Shown here one piece after another: positions 1 through 8,946 of a DNA stretch of 64,000 nucleotides. Where the stretch lies: assembly GCF_024170405.1 (NCBI RefSeq), contig NZ_JALJYC010000004.1, forward strand, positions 44,966 through 108,965. Reading direction: 5' to 3'. This stretch comes from Neisseria perflava. Its GTDB lineage: Bacteria > Pseudomonadota > Gammaproteobacteria > Burkholderiales > Neisseriaceae. The notes under the pieces are model-generated. The model was not told the origin of the DNA and searched no databases. It saw only the letters and a list, made by a program, of their open reading frames with translations. Within the stretch, counting starts at the first letter, position 1. Each line of letters starts with the position of its first letter. The translations under genes and the position numbers were made by a program.

Positions 1-294
1 GTCATCTTTATCGACCCGATGCACACCAGTTTCAAAGCAGGCAGCGAACGGATTAACCAGCAAATCCACCATTATCCGCTTGCCCACGAACGGCTGCACC
101 AGCCCAAATTCGCCGCCAAAATCCTAGAAATGGCGGCGCACCGCTGCAACATGCGGGTTGTCGTGCGCAAAGCCGATGCCCAAATCAAACATGATTTGCA
201 CTACATCGTCCGCAACGGCGTCTTTGCCACCGATGAAAAGATGTGGTCGTTTATTAATGACCCCGTCAACCTTGCCTTGGTGAAACACCAATAA
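1..294 (+). CDS. C-terminal end of an unidentified protein (cut by window start)
   Basis: The frame is open from base 1 and ends at TAA 292-294, giving the last 97 residues. The 5' part lies outside the window. The fragment is rich in His, Arg and Lys and has no signal peptide or membrane segment. I do not recognise the family from this tail. It lies 35 bp upstream of trpG on the same strand, so the two could be cotranscribed. Confidence 0.6.
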   Translation, partial: VIFIDPMHTSFKAGSERINQQIHHYPLAHERLHQPKFAAKILEMAAHRCNMRVVVRKADAQIKHDLHYIVRNGVFATDEKMWSFINDPVNLALVKHQ

Positions 295-329
295 CCACAA
301 AGCTTGCCACACTCCGCAAAAGGTTAAAA

Positions 330-914
330 ATGCTTTTATTTATCGACAATTATGACAGCTTCACCTACAACATCGTGCAATATTTCGCCGAGCTGGGGCA
401 GGAAGTTGTCGTGCGCCGCAACGACGACATCACCTTGGACGAGATTGCCGCGCTCAAGCCGCAATATCTGATTATCGGCCCCGGCCCATGTTCGCCCAAA
501 GAGGCGGGAATTTCCGTGGCGGCCATGCAGCATTTTGCCGGCAAACTGCCGATTATGGGCGTTTGCCTCGGTCATCAAACCATAGGCGAAGCCTTCGGCG
601 GCGACATCGTGCGCGCGCAAACGCTGATGCACGGCAAAGTCTCGCCCGTATTCCATCACGGCAAAGGCATGTTTAAAGACCTGCCCAATCCCGTGACGTG
701 TACCCGCTATCACAGCCTGGTCATCGACCGCCACACCCTGCCCGACTGTTTGGAAATTACCGCTTGGACAGAAGACGATGAAATCATGGGCGTGCGCCAT
801 AAAGACTACGCCATCGAGGGCGTGCAGTTTCACCCCGAAGCGCTGCTGACCGAACACGGCCATGACATGCTGCGTAATTTCTTGGAAGAATTTAAAAATT
901 TTCAGACGGCATGA
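330..914 (+). CDS. trpG: anthranilate synthase component II / aminodeoxychorismate synthase glutaminase
   Basis: This is a class I glutamine amidotransferase that releases ammonia from glutamine for anthranilate (tryptophan) or aminodeoxychorismate (folate) synthesis with a TrpE/PabB partner. It has 194 residues, usual for TrpG/PabA. The N-terminus MLLFIDNYDSFTYN is diagnostic. The nucleophile Cys sits in GVCLGHQ (about residue 79) and the His-Glu pair in FHPEALLTEHG near the C-terminus. An AAAGG ribosome site precedes the ATG. The last codons (FQTA, stop) are encoded by an inverted ATGCCGTCTGAA uptake sequence, so a DUS forms the protein's C-terminus. trpD follows after a 317 bp repeat-filled gap. 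TrpG versus PabA cannot be separated from sequence; many bacteria use one subunit for both. Confidence 0.93.
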   Translation: MLLFIDNYDSFTYNIVQYFAELGQEVVVRRNDDITLDEIAALKPQYLIIGPGPCSPKEAGISVAAMQHFAGKLPIMGVCLGHQTIGEAFGGDIVRAQTLMHGKVSPVFHHGKGMFKDLPNPVTCTRYHSLVIDRHTLPDCLEITAWTEDDEIMGVRHKDYAIEGVQFHPEALLTEHGHDMLRNFLEEFKNFQTA

Positions 915-918
915 TTAA

Positions 919-1077
919 GAACCTGTATTCAAAAGATTGATAGATGGATTTTTTTGGATAATCATACGAATACAAGGTGATATTTATACAAATCTGGACG
1001 ATTGGCGTAAAAGTCCAACGCAGTAGGCGTGTGATTAGGCAACAAAAAGACGCTGTCAAGATTTTGAATACAGGTTC
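919..1077 (+). mobile_element. MITE-like element, copy 1 (159 bp)
   Basis: The element has 13-bp perfect terminal inverted repeats, GAACCTGTATTCA at the left and its complement at the right. It is flanked by TAA at 916-918 and TAA at 1078-1080, consistent with a 3-bp target duplication. A second copy lies at 18955-19116 in the opposite orientation and shares most of the interior, including a stretch reading AACGCAGTAGGCGTGTGATT. It has no transposase. TNA duplications are known for some IS5-family subgroups, so an IS5-type parent is an inference. Confidence 0.8.
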
Positions 1078-1117
1078 TAAGATACGCAAGGCCGTCTGAA
1101 AACCGGCGGCAATGCAT

Positions 1118-1191
1118 TACAACCATTTGAATTTAGTTTGGTAGCGCGTTACTGCGGCTGCCTTGTCTCTACCTAAATTCAAACGGTTATA
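1118..1191 (+). repeat. short Correia-like element (74 bp)
   Basis: The ends are inverted repeats: TACAACCATTTGAATTTAG at the left against TATAACCGTTTGAATTTAG read from the right. The interior keeps the GCGGCTGCCTTGTCTC core seen in the Correia-like copies at 22676-22781 and 58280-58433. It looks like a deletion derivative. Together with the MITE it fills the 317 bp gap 915-1231, which holds no convincing gene. Confidence 0.6.
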
Positions 1192-1231
1192 TTCAGACAA
1201 ATAAGAAATAATATAGAGAAAGGAAACACCC

Positions 1232-2269
1232 GTGATTACCCCCCAGCAAGCCATTGAACGCTTAATCAGCAACAATGAATTATTCTATGATGAAATGGTT
1301 GATTTGATGCGCGAAATCATGAGCGGCCAAGTACCGCCAGAGCAAGTAGCCGCCATCATTACCGGTTTGCGGATTAAAGTCGAAACCGTATCGGAAATTA
1401 CCGCCGCCGCCACCGTTATGCGCGAATTTGCCACGCCCGTGCCCGTTGCCGACAAATCCTCTTTGGTCGATATCGTCGGCACCGGCGGCGACGGTGCCAA
1501 AACCTTCAATATCTCCACCACATCCATGTTTGTCGCCGCCGCCGCAGGTGCGAAAGTGGCCAAACACGGCGGACGCTCGGTTTCCTCTTCTAGTGGAGCA
1601 GCCGATGTGATTGAAACCATGGGCGTATCTTTGAATTTATCGCCGGAACAAGTTGGCCGCAGCATTGATGAAATCGGTATCGGCTTTATGTTTGCGCAAA
1701 ACCACCACGGCGCTATGCGCCATGTCGCGCCGGTGCGTCGCTCGCTCGGTTTCTGCAGCATTTTCAATATTCTCGGCCCGCTGACCAACCCGGCAGATGC
1801 GCCGAATCAGGTATTGGGCGTATTCCACATTGATTTGTGCGGCATTCTGTCGCGCGTGTTGCAACAGCTCGGTTCGGAGCATGTTTTGGTGGTAAACGGT
1901 TCAGACGGCATTGATGAAATTACCATCACTGGCTCGAGCCATATTGCCGAACTGAAAAACGGCGAGATTTTGGAATACGACATCCGTCCGGAAGACTTCG
2001 GCCTAGAATCCCGCCGCAATTTGGATGACATCCGCGTTGCCAACAGCCAGGAATCTTTGGAAAAAATGCATTCGGTATTAAACGGCGAACCCGGTGCGGC
2101 GCGTGATATTGTATTGCTGAACGCCGCTGCCTGTCTGTATGCGGGCAATGTCGTTTCTTCCTTAGCCGAGGGCGTGGAAGCTGCCAAAGCCGCCATTGAT
2201 TCGGGCAAAGCCAAAGCCAAACAAGAGGAATTTGTGGCCTTTACCCAAAAAATGGCGCAATCTGCTTAA
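1232..2269 (+). CDS. trpD: anthranilate phosphoribosyltransferase
   Basis: It transfers phosphoribose from PRPP to anthranilate, the second step of the tryptophan branch, in the cytoplasm. The 345 residues match the family. The glycine-rich PRPP site GTGGDGAKTFNIST lies near residue 84, followed by KHGGRSVSSSSGAAD and the RRSLGFCSIFNILGPLTNP segment that binds anthranilate. The start is GTG at 1232, supported by a GAGAAAGGA ribosome site about 10 bp upstream. The gene ends at a strong DUS-pair terminator. It is separated from trpG by two insertion-type repeats, so transcription from trpG may not continue undisturbed. Confidence 0.95.
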   Translation: MITPQQAIERLISNNELFYDEMVDLMREIMSGQVPPEQVAAIITGLRIKVETVSEITAAATVMREFATPVPVADKSSLVDIVGTGGDGAKTFNISTTSMFVAAAAGAKVAKHGGRSVSSSSGAADVIETMGVSLNLSPEQVGRSIDEIGIGFMFAQNHHGAMRHVAPVRRSLGFCSIFNILGPLTNPADAPNQVLGVFHIDLCGILSRVLQQLGSEHVLVVNGSDGIDEITITGSSHIAELKNGEILEYDIRPEDFGLESRRNLDDIRVANSQESLEKMHSVLNGEPGAARDIVLLNAAACLYAGNVVSSLAEGVEAAKAAIDSGKAKAKQEEFVAFTQKMAQSA

Positions 2270-2288
2270 ACTTTTGTATTCATTAATT

Positions 2289-2324
2289 AAAAGGCCGTCT
2301 GAAAAATTTTTCAGACGGCCTTTT
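2289..2324 (+). terminator. DUS-pair terminator behind trpD
   Basis: Two AGGCCGTCTGAA uptake sequences in inverted order form a near-perfect stem flanked by AAAA and TTTT. It can act in both directions and also lies just behind the convergent metallophosphoesterase gene. Confidence 0.8.
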
Positions 2325-2345
2325 GCTATGGAGTGGCAATTACTG

Positions 2346-3434
2346 TTACCGCCCTTTCACATCAATAATCCAAACCTCTGATTGCGAACCCAAGCGCAGC
2401 GGAATGCCCCAAAAGCCGTAGCCGGAAGTGACGAAATAATGGCCGTTGCCGATGGCTTCGTAGCCGTAGGCCAAACGGTTGAGCGCGCGCACAATCAGAT
2501 TGGCGGGGGCGATTTGGCCGTTGTGGACATGGCCGGATACTTGAACGTCCACCGGCAATTTCGCATGTTGCTCAATGCTGCTCGGGCGGTGGTCGAGCAG
2601 GATAACGGGTAAATCGGTATTTTGGCCTTGCAGCAGCTTGGCCGTTGTCGGGCGCTTGACATCCGAATCATCCACGCGGCCGACCAGCAGCAGATTATCC
2701 ACGCGCAATACTTCGTTGTTTAACACGCGGATACCGGCTTTTTCCAAAGCCTCTTGAATCTGCTTTTGCGCACCGAATAAATCGTGATTGCCCAACGTGG
2801 CATACACACCTAAGGGCGCGTGCAGTTTCGCCAGATGCGGCGCCATGTTTTTTTCGCGGAAGGCTTTGACGTTGTCATCCATCAAATCACCGGGCAGCAG
2901 GATAATGTCCGCCTTTTCGTGTTGCATGGTGTCGGCCAGCCAATCGAGCTGTTTGCTGCCGAAGAGTACGCCCAAATGCAAATCGCTGGCCATGCCGATA
3001 CGCAGCGGCTTGTCCATTTTCTTATTATTAATGGTAACGGTTTGATAACGGATAACCGGCGTATAGGCATTGTGCACGGCAAACGCGATCAGGCCGATGA
3101 CAAACAGCGGCGCAAACAGCCGCAGTGCGCGCGACAGGGATTTTTGCGGGATTAATTTACGTAGCAGCAAATGCAGCAGGAAAGTTGCCAGCGCCGCATA
3201 CATCACAAACAGCAGCAACACCATCCAAAATGCCATCACGCGGAAAATGCTGTGTCCCAGCTCCAGCAGCAAACCGGCAATCAGCGCATTGGTAATCAGA
3301 AACGCCCCCGCCATCAGCCAGCGGCGGCCGCTTTTGCCGATAACAGGCGCAAACAGCCATTGCAGCGAACGCCCCAAACCAAAGGTAAAAACCTGCATTA
3401 GCAGCAAAATAAAAACAAACATGCCCGAGCGCAT
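2346..3434 (-). CDS. membrane-anchored metallophosphoesterase
   Basis: A calcineurin-type phosphoesterase of 362 residues. The first 140 residues carry about four hydrophobic membrane segments. The catalytic half follows with the metal-binding blocks SDLHLG (about 151), LPGDLMDD (about 181), LGNHD (about 216) and SGHVHNGQ (about 298). This layout matches the YkoQ/YaeI-like group; YaeI-type enzymes act on UDP-2,3-diacylglucosamine or similar phospho-compounds, but the substrate here cannot be read from sequence. It is convergent with trpD, sharing the DUS terminator, and diverges from the DyP peroxidase gene. Confidence 0.85.
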   Translation of the reverse strand: MRSGMFVFILLLMQVFTFGLGRSLQWLFAPVIGKSGRRWLMAGAFLITNALIAGLLLELGHSIFRVMAFWMVLLLFVMYAALATFLLHLLLRKLIPQKSLSRALRLFAPLFVIGLIAFAVHNAYTPVIRYQTVTINNKKMDKPLRIGMASDLHLGVLFGSKQLDWLADTMQHEKADIILLPGDLMDDNVKAFREKNMAPHLAKLHAPLGVYATLGNHDLFGAQKQIQEALEKAGIRVLNNEVLRVDNLLLVGRVDDSDVKRPTTAKLLQGQNTDLPVILLDHRPSSIEQHAKLPVDVQVSGHVHNGQIAPANLIVRALNRLAYGYEAIGNGHYFVTSGYGFWGIPLRLGSQSEVWIIDVKGR

Positions 3435-3570
3435 TAGTGAGTTCCCATAAAAATCAAGCGCCTGATTTTAGCATAAGCCCTTGCAAAGCGAGGCCGTCTG
3501 AAAAGCAAACGGCGGTAAAATCCGCTATACTAGCGGCGCTGAAAAATAACGCCATTTAAGGAATCACCGC

Positions 3571-4473
3571 ATGAACCCACAAACCGCCATTATCCCCGAC
3601 CACTGCAAATCAGGCGTGTTTATCGAAGCCGACATCCGTATCGGACAAGAAGCCGCCGTCAAAGCCGCCTGCCGTCAGAGCCTGGAAGCCTTAGCCCAAC
3701 TGCAAAGCCGTTTTCCCGACGCGGCTTTGGGCTTAACCATCGCTTTCGGCAGCGAAGCGTGGAAAGTATTCGGCCATACCGCAGAAGGCAGCGAAATCAA
3801 GCCGTTCCGCCCTTTGGGTAACGGCTTGGCACCCGCCACCCAGCATGATCTGCTGGTGCACATCCAAGCCTTGCAGCAAAACGCCGCCTATGCGCTGGCG
3901 CAATCGGTATTAGGCGCGTTCGGCGACAGCATCAGTGTCACCACCGAAGAGCACGGCCTGCGCCTGCACGAAGAGCGCGGCTTAGACGGTTTTGTCGATG
4001 GTACGGAAAACCCGCAAGACGAAGCCGTTGCTGCCGCTGCCATTATCCCGCAAGGCAAACCCGATGCGGGCGGCAGCTATGTGTTGCTGCAAAAATACCT
4101 GCACGATCTGCCCAAATGGGATGCCGTCGGTACGGCCACGCAAGAGGCCGACATCGGCCGCACCAAAGCAGGCGATGAAGAGCTGGATAAAAGCGTGCGC
4201 CTGCCCGACTCCCACCTCGGCCGCGTGGATTTGAAAGAAAACGGCGTCGGCCTGAAGATCGTGCGCCGCAGCCTGCCTTTCGGCAAAATCTCCGGCGAAC
4301 ACGGCCTGATGTTCATCGCCTACTGCCACACGCTGCACAATATCGAAGCGCAGCTTTTGAGCATGTTCGGCGAAACCGACGGCAAAACCGACCTGCTGCT
4401 CAAACACCTCTCCACCGCCGTATCGGGCGCGTATTACTATGCGCCGCCGGTGGAGCGTTTGCAGGATTTGTAA
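3571..4473 (+). CDS. DyP-type haem peroxidase
   Basis: The protein has 300 residues and is related to E. coli YfeX. The family signature GFVDGTENP (around residue 140), with the distal Asp, is intact. A conserved SHLGR segment and the proximal-His region in the C-terminal half are present. The family reduces H2O2 with haem and oxidises dyes or porphyrinogens; the physiological substrate is usually unknown. There is no Tat or Sec signal, so it is probably cytoplasmic. An AAGGAATCACC ribosome site supports the start. It stands alone, followed by a repeat-rich gap before recB. Confidence 0.9.
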   Translation: MNPQTAIIPDHCKSGVFIEADIRIGQEAAVKAACRQSLEALAQLQSRFPDAALGLTIAFGSEAWKVFGHTAEGSEIKPFRPLGNGLAPATQHDLLVHIQALQQNAAYALAQSVLGAFGDSISVTTEEHGLRLHEERGLDGFVDGTENPQDEAVAAAAIIPQGKPDAGGSYVLLQKYLHDLPKWDAVGTATQEADIGRTKAGDEELDKSVRLPDSHLGRVDLKENGVGLKIVRRSLPFGKISGEHGLMFIAYCHTLHNIEAQLLSMFGETDGKTDLLLKHLSTAVSGAYYYAPPVERLQDL

Positions 4474-4561
4474 CAAACGCACAGGCCGTCTGAAAACAGC
4501 GTGAAATCAGCCCGAAATCGTACTGAAATAGCAGGCAACTAGACACAGTCTAAGCCTGCTT

Positions 4562-4825
4562 AACGTGAGTTTGGGATAAACCAATAGAATATCTTTTTGA
4601 ATTTCAGAAACATATTTCACTAGGTTGACAGAATCCGTAGGATTCGTCATTCCCGCGCAGGCGGGAATCCAGGAGCCAAACACTTCTGTAATGTTTTCAA
4701 GGAATCAGAAGATCAAGCATCTGGATTCCCGCCTGCGCGGGAATGACGAAATCTGGCGATTTTCTGTCTGCTTAAAACTCATACCATAATAAAAATATCT
4801 CAAGTCATTATTTCGAACTCACGTT
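4562..4825 (+). repeat. dRS3-bearing inverted repeat element, copy 1 (upstream of recB)
   Basis: The ends are inverted repeats: AACGTGAGTTTGGGATAA at the left against AACGTGAGTTCGAAATAA read from the right, with GCTT directly outside both ends. Inside are two 20-bp dRS3 sequences, ATTCCCGCGCAGGCGGGAAT at 4649-4668 and its complement at 4725-4744, framing a 56-bp core. A second copy is at 8587-8860. The rest of the gap 4474-4921 holds only a DUS behind the peroxidase gene and a DUS hairpin. Confidence 0.8.
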
Positions 4826-4849
4826 GCTTATTTAAAGCAAATACCCGCC

Positions 4850-4881
4850 ATGCCGTCTGAAAGTGATTTTTCAGACGGCAT
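4850..4881 (+). repeat. ATGCCGTCTGAA uptake-sequence hairpin before recB
   Basis: An inverted pair of the AT-dialect DUS. It is in frame with recB and would translate as MPSESDFSDG, so an in-frame ATG at 4850 is a false start; the real recB start is 4922. Confidence 0.75.
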
Positions 4882-4921
4882 TTGTTATGATAAACGCCTT
4901 ACATCCCCTATCCGCCACACC

Positions 4922-7900
4922 ATGACCGCAACCGTCCAAGCCTTTGACCCCCTTACCATTCCCGTATCCGGCACCAACCTGATTGAGGCCTCCGCAGGCA
5001 CGGGCAAAACCTATGGCATTGCCGCGCTGTTTACGCGCCTGATTGTGTTGGAGCAAATGCCGGTGGAAAGCATATTGGTGGTGACCTTTACCAAAGCCGC
5101 CACTGCCGAGCTGAAAACCCGTTTGCGCCTGCGCTTGGACGAGGCTTTGCAGGTCTTGGAAAGCGTGCCGGATGCGGCGGAAGATTCAGACGGCCTTGCC
5201 TCCTATTGCGCGCGTGAACATGCCGGCGATGAGTTCCTGACCGCGCTGCTGCAACAGGCGCTGGCGCAGGAAAGCCAAGCGCGGCTGATTGTGCGCCTGA
5301 AAGCGGCCATCGGCCAGTTTGACAACGCGGCGATTTATACCATCCACGGCTTTTGCCAGCGCGTGTTGCGTGATTATGCCTTTTTGTGCCAAGCACCGTT
5401 TGACGTGGAATTGGCAGAAGACAGCCGCGATCGTCTGCTGATACCGGCGCAAGATTTCTGGCGCGAACGGGTCAGCAACAATCCGACTTTGGCGCGCTTG
5501 GTGTTTGATAAACAATACACGCCGCAGAAAATGCTGGCGCAAATCAAAACCTTTGTCAGCCGCCCGTATTTGGTTTTCAGACGGCCTGAGGGCGATTTGC
5601 AAAGTGCGCAGGAACAGGCGGCAGGAACATGGGAAAAAGTACGTAGCCGTTTGGCCGCTTTGGAAGAAACCTTTTGGCGCATTTTTCCTTCTTTGAGCGG
5701 AACCTATTACAAAAAGCCTACCTTTACCGCTCTTTTCGAGAGTTTGAAACAGGCGGCAGAATCAAGCAATCTGCCTAAAGCACATGATAAATTTCCCATG
5801 TTTGCCGCCGATGTCTTGGAAGAGAAACAAAAAAAAGGCCAGTCTCCCGAACCCGCCGCCTTTGCCGACTTGCAGGCGCTTGCCAATCTCGGCCGCGATT
5901 TGCTGGCCGTGGCCGAGGCCGAACAAGCAGCGCTGACCTGCCTGCAACTCGACCTGCTGGATTACATCAACGCCGCGCTTGCCGAGCAGAAAAAATCCCG
6001 CCGCGAACGCGGTTTTGACGATTTGCTGCTGGATGTGCACTACGCCCTTACTGCCAATCCCCATGCCGACGCGCTGGCGCAAGCGGTGGCGGATAACTGG
6101 CGCGTGGCCTTGATTGACGAATTCCAAGATACCGACCCGCTGCAATACGAAATTTTCCGTAAGATTTTCATCAGCCAAGAGCGCCCGCTGTTTCTGGTAG
6201 GCGACCCCAAGCAGGCGATTTACAGCTTTCGCGGCGCCGACATCTACGCCTATCTGCAAGCCGCGCAAGACGCGCAGGCGCATTACACGCTGGCGGTCAA
6301 CTACCGCAGCCATGCCAAGCTGATTAACGGCATCGGTGCGCTGTTCCGGCAGAAAAAACGCCCGTTTGTATTGGCGGATATTGATTATGCCGATGTTGGG
6401 GCGAAGCGTGCCGACAGCCGTCTGAATCCGCCGCGTCCCGCCATCCAAATCCGCTGGCTGCACAGCAGCGACACCGAGCCACTGCATAAAGACGTGTTGC
6501 GCCAACGTGCCGCCGAATATTGCGCCGACGAAATCGCCCACGCGCTGAACGAAGCGGCGCAAGGCTGTCTGAATCTGAAAGACAAACCGCTGCAATCGGG
6601 CGACATCGCTGTTTTGGTGCGCACCAACAACGAAGGCATGATGGTGGCGCAGGCATTGAAGCGGCGGCGTATCCAAAGCGTGTCGATTGCGCGCAACTCG
6701 GTATTTGCCACCGAAGAAGCCCGCGCCTTGGCTTCGCTGCTGGATTTTTGGCTCAATCCGCGCCAAGCCGAGCCGCTGCGCTTTGTGTTGGGCGGCGTGT
6801 TGTTCCGCTACACCGCCGAGCAGCTTTACGCGCTCAACCACAACGAAGCCGATATGCTGGCTTGGATGGATTCCGCCGCCAATGCCGCCGCGCAATGGCA
6901 GCAACAGGGCTTTTACGCCGCCATGCAGCAGTTTGCCGCCGACCACCACATCGAAACCCACCTGATTTCAGACGGCAACGAGCGCAGCCTGACCAACTAC
7001 CACCAATTATTGGAACACCTCGCCGCCGAAGATGAGCAAAGCCACAGCCCCGCCGCTTTGCAGCAATGGCTGCTGGCGCAAATCAGTTTGGCACAAAACG
7101 GCGGTGACGCGGCGGAAAACAAAATCGTACGCTTGGAAAGCGACGAGGCGCTGGTGAAAATCGTGACCATGCATGCATCCAAAGGTTTGCAGTATCCGCT
7201 GGTGTATTGCCCGTTTGTGTGGGACGCGGCCGACAGCAAACCCGACGACTGGCAGATTCTGCACCGCCGCAATGCCGACACCGAGCTGCTGGCCAAGCAC
7301 CAGCTTGACGAAACCGATACGCTGCAACTGGCCGACGAAACCGCCGCCGAAAACCTGCGCCTGCTGTATGTTGCGCTGACCCGCGCCGAAGAGCAGTTGA
7401 ATATTTACGCCGCCTATTGCAAAACCACCGCCGACAACAGCTTTGCCTATCTGTTGGAAGGTACGCCCGAAAGCAGCCGTGAGGCGGTGCGGGCGGTTTA
7501 TGAAAATGAAAGTAAATCAGCACCGAAAAATGCCCCCAAGGGCGAAGGCGCACGCATGAAAATGACCATGCTCAAAGCCAACTGGCTGCGTTTTGCCGAA
7601 ACGCAAAGCAATAATGAAAATATTGAATTTGCTTTCACGGAAGATGTGCCACAATCCAGCACCGCGCAGGATTGCCGCGATATTCAGACGGCCTACCGAG
7701 CCGCGCCGCTGTCCGAACGCGGATTCCGCTTTATCCGCCACACCAGCTTTACCGGCCTGAGCCGCCACGTCAAAGCGGTAGACAGCGAACGCGAAGAGCT
7801 GCAACCGAGCATAGACCCCGCCGAAAGCATGACGAGGCCGTCTGAAAACCGCCCGTCTGCAGCCGATGACGGCGACCCGCTCGATATCCACCATTTCCCA

Positions 7901-8572
7901 CGCGGTACTAATGCAGGCGTGTGTTTGCACGAAATTTTGGAGCAGTTTGATTTCAAAAGCCCCGCCGACATGCAATCCGAACAAACCGCCGCCACCTTAG
8001 AGCGTTACGGCTTTGACTCTCAATGGCTGCCCGCCGTCAATACCATGCTCGACCACTGCCGCACCACGGCGCTGACCGGTGCAACCGCCTTGGCCGACAT
8101 ACCGCCGCGACAGCGTTTGGCCGAGATGGGCTTTACCTTATACATGCAGGATTTCAACCTGCCGCAACTGCGCCGCTGGTTCGCCGACCCTGCGCATAAG
8201 CTGCCGCCCGAATGCACCTCTGCTGCCGATCTGCTGGATTTTAAAGACGTAGCGGGTTTTCTCAGCGGCTTTATCGACATGGTGTATCAGGATTCAGACG
8301 GCCGCGTGTGCATTATCGACTACAAATCCAACCACTTGGGCTCAGGCGAAGCCGCCTACACGCCGCAGGCCATGAACGAAGCAATGGCGCACCACCACTA
8401 TTATCTGCAGGCGCTGATTTACGCCATTGCCGTGGCGCGTTATTTCAAACTGCGCGGCCAGCCGCTGCCGCAAATTGCCGTACGCTATCTGTTTCTGCGC
8501 GGCATAAATGGCAGCGACAACGGCATTTGGCAGTGGGATATTGACACGGCGGATTTGGCCACATGGCTGTAA
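4922..8572 (+). CDS. recB: exodeoxyribonuclease V (RecBCD) beta subunit, helicase-nuclease
   Basis: RecB is the 3'-5' helicase and nuclease of RecBCD, which processes double-strand ends for RecA. The protein has 1216 residues. UvrD-type motifs appear in order: Walker A ASAGTGKTYG (about 25), TFTKAATAEL, Walker B ALIDEFQDTDPLQYE (about 395), GDPKQAIYSFRGAD, NYRSH, VTMHASKGLQYPLV and LLYVALTRAEEQL. The C-terminal nuclease domain has DFKDVAGFLSGFIDMV and IIDYKSNHLG with the catalytic Asp and Lys. I chose ATG 4922 because the earlier in-frame ATG lies inside a DUS. The gene contains four full 12-mer DUS (5185, 5576, 7683, 7835) and three 10-mers, so it is heavily marked for uptake. recC and recD are not adjacent. 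Confidence 0.95.
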   Translation: MTATVQAFDPLTIPVSGTNLIEASAGTGKTYGIAALFTRLIVLEQMPVESILVVTFTKAATAELKTRLRLRLDEALQVLESVPDAAEDSDGLASYCAREHAGDEFLTALLQQALAQESQARLIVRLKAAIGQFDNAAIYTIHGFCQRVLRDYAFLCQAPFDVELAEDSRDRLLIPAQDFWRERVSNNPTLARLVFDKQYTPQKMLAQIKTFVSRPYLVFRRPEGDLQSAQEQAAGTWEKVRSRLAALEETFWRIFPSLSGTYYKKPTFTALFESLKQAAESSNLPKAHDKFPMFAADVLEEKQKKGQSPEPAAFADLQALANLGRDLLAVAEAEQAALTCLQLDLLDYINAALAEQKKSRRERGFDDLLLDVHYALTANPHADALAQAVADNWRVALIDEFQDTDPLQYEIFRKIFISQERPLFLVGDPKQAIYSFRGADIYAYLQAAQDAQAHYTLAVNYRSHAKLINGIGALFRQKKRPFVLADIDYADVGAKRADSRLNPPRPAIQIRWLHSSDTEPLHKDVLRQRAAEYCADEIAHALNEAAQGCLNLKDKPLQSGDIAVLVRTNNEGMMVAQALKRRRIQSVSIARNSVFATEEARALASLLDFWLNPRQAEPLRFVLGGVLFRYTAEQLYALNHNEADMLAWMDSAANAAAQWQQQGFYAAMQQFAADHHIETHLISDGNERSLTNYHQLLEHLAAEDEQSHSPAALQQWLLAQISLAQNGGDAAENKIVRLESDEALVKIVTMHASKGLQYPLVYCPFVWDAADSKPDDWQILHRRNADTELLAKHQLDETDTLQLADETAAENLRLLYVALTRAEEQLNIYAAYCKTTADNSFAYLLEGTPESSREAVRAVYENESKSAPKNAPKGEGARMKMTMLKANWLRFAETQSNNENIEFAFTEDVPQSSTAQDCRDIQTAYRAAPLSERGFRFIRHTSFTGLSRHVKAVDSEREELQPSIDPAESMTRPSENRPSAADDGDPLDIHHFPRGTNAGVCLHEILEQFDFKSPADMQSEQTAATLERYGFDSQWLPAVNTMLDHCRTTALTGATALADIPPRQRLAEMGFTLYMQDFNLPQLRRWFADPAHKLPPECTSAADLLDFKDVAGFLSGFIDMVYQDSDGRVCIIDYKSNHLGSGEAAYTPQAMNEAMAHHHYYLQALIYAIAVARYFKLRGQPLPQIAVRYLFLRGINGSDNGIWQWDIDTADLATWL

Positions 8573-8586
8573 GCGCGATAATAAAT

Positions 8587-8860
8587 AACATGAGTTTGGG
8601 ATAAGCGTTTTAAATATTTTTATTATTTTTAGAACCATAAGGCATTCCAGCAGACAGAAAATCGCCAGATTTTCGTCATTCCCGCGCAGGCGGGAATCCA
8701 GAAGCCAAACACTTCTGCAATGTTTTCAAGGACTCAGAAGGCCAAGCATCTGGATTCCCGCCTGCGCGGGAATGACGAATCCTACGGATTCTGTCAATCT
8801 AGCGAAATACGTTTCTGAAATTCAAAAATATATTCTATTATCCTATTTCGAACTCACATT
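8587..8860 (+). repeat. dRS3-bearing inverted repeat element, copy 2 (downstream of recB)
   Basis: It is the partner of 4562-4825. Its outer flanks are the reverse complement of copy 1 (for example GCAGACAGAAAATCGCCAGA on the left here, its complement on the right there). Yet the core between the dRS3 sequences (8678-8697 and 8754-8773), containing GCCAAACACTTCTG, is in the same orientation in both. The core is therefore flipped relative to the flanks in one copy. The gap 8573-8946 holds this element and the DUS terminator only. Confidence 0.8.
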
Positions 8861-8887
8861 AATTAAATCGTTAATCACATATAAACC

Positions 8888-8923
8888 AAAAGGCCGTCTG
8901 AAACTGGGTTTCAGACGGCCTTT
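8888..8923 (+). terminator. DUS-pair terminator between recB and the YdcH-like gene
   Basis: An inverted AGGCCGTCTGAA pair with AAAA before and TTT after. It is placed to stop transcription from either convergent gene. Confidence 0.75.
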
Positions 8924-8946
8924 ACATTTATCAGCAGCCTTACGGA

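Noticed and set aside
915..1231. Small open frames between trpG and trpD (for example on the minus strand around 892-1089)
   Set aside because: They lie inside the MITE and Correia-like repeats, have no ribosome sites and no recognisable protein character.
4850..4921. In-frame ATG extending recB upstream
   Set aside because: The extra residues come from a DUS hairpin; RecB homology begins only after ATG 4922.
5762..6961. Long open frame antisense to recB
   Set aside because: High-GC codon bias in recB leaves the opposite strand open; the product has no family features.
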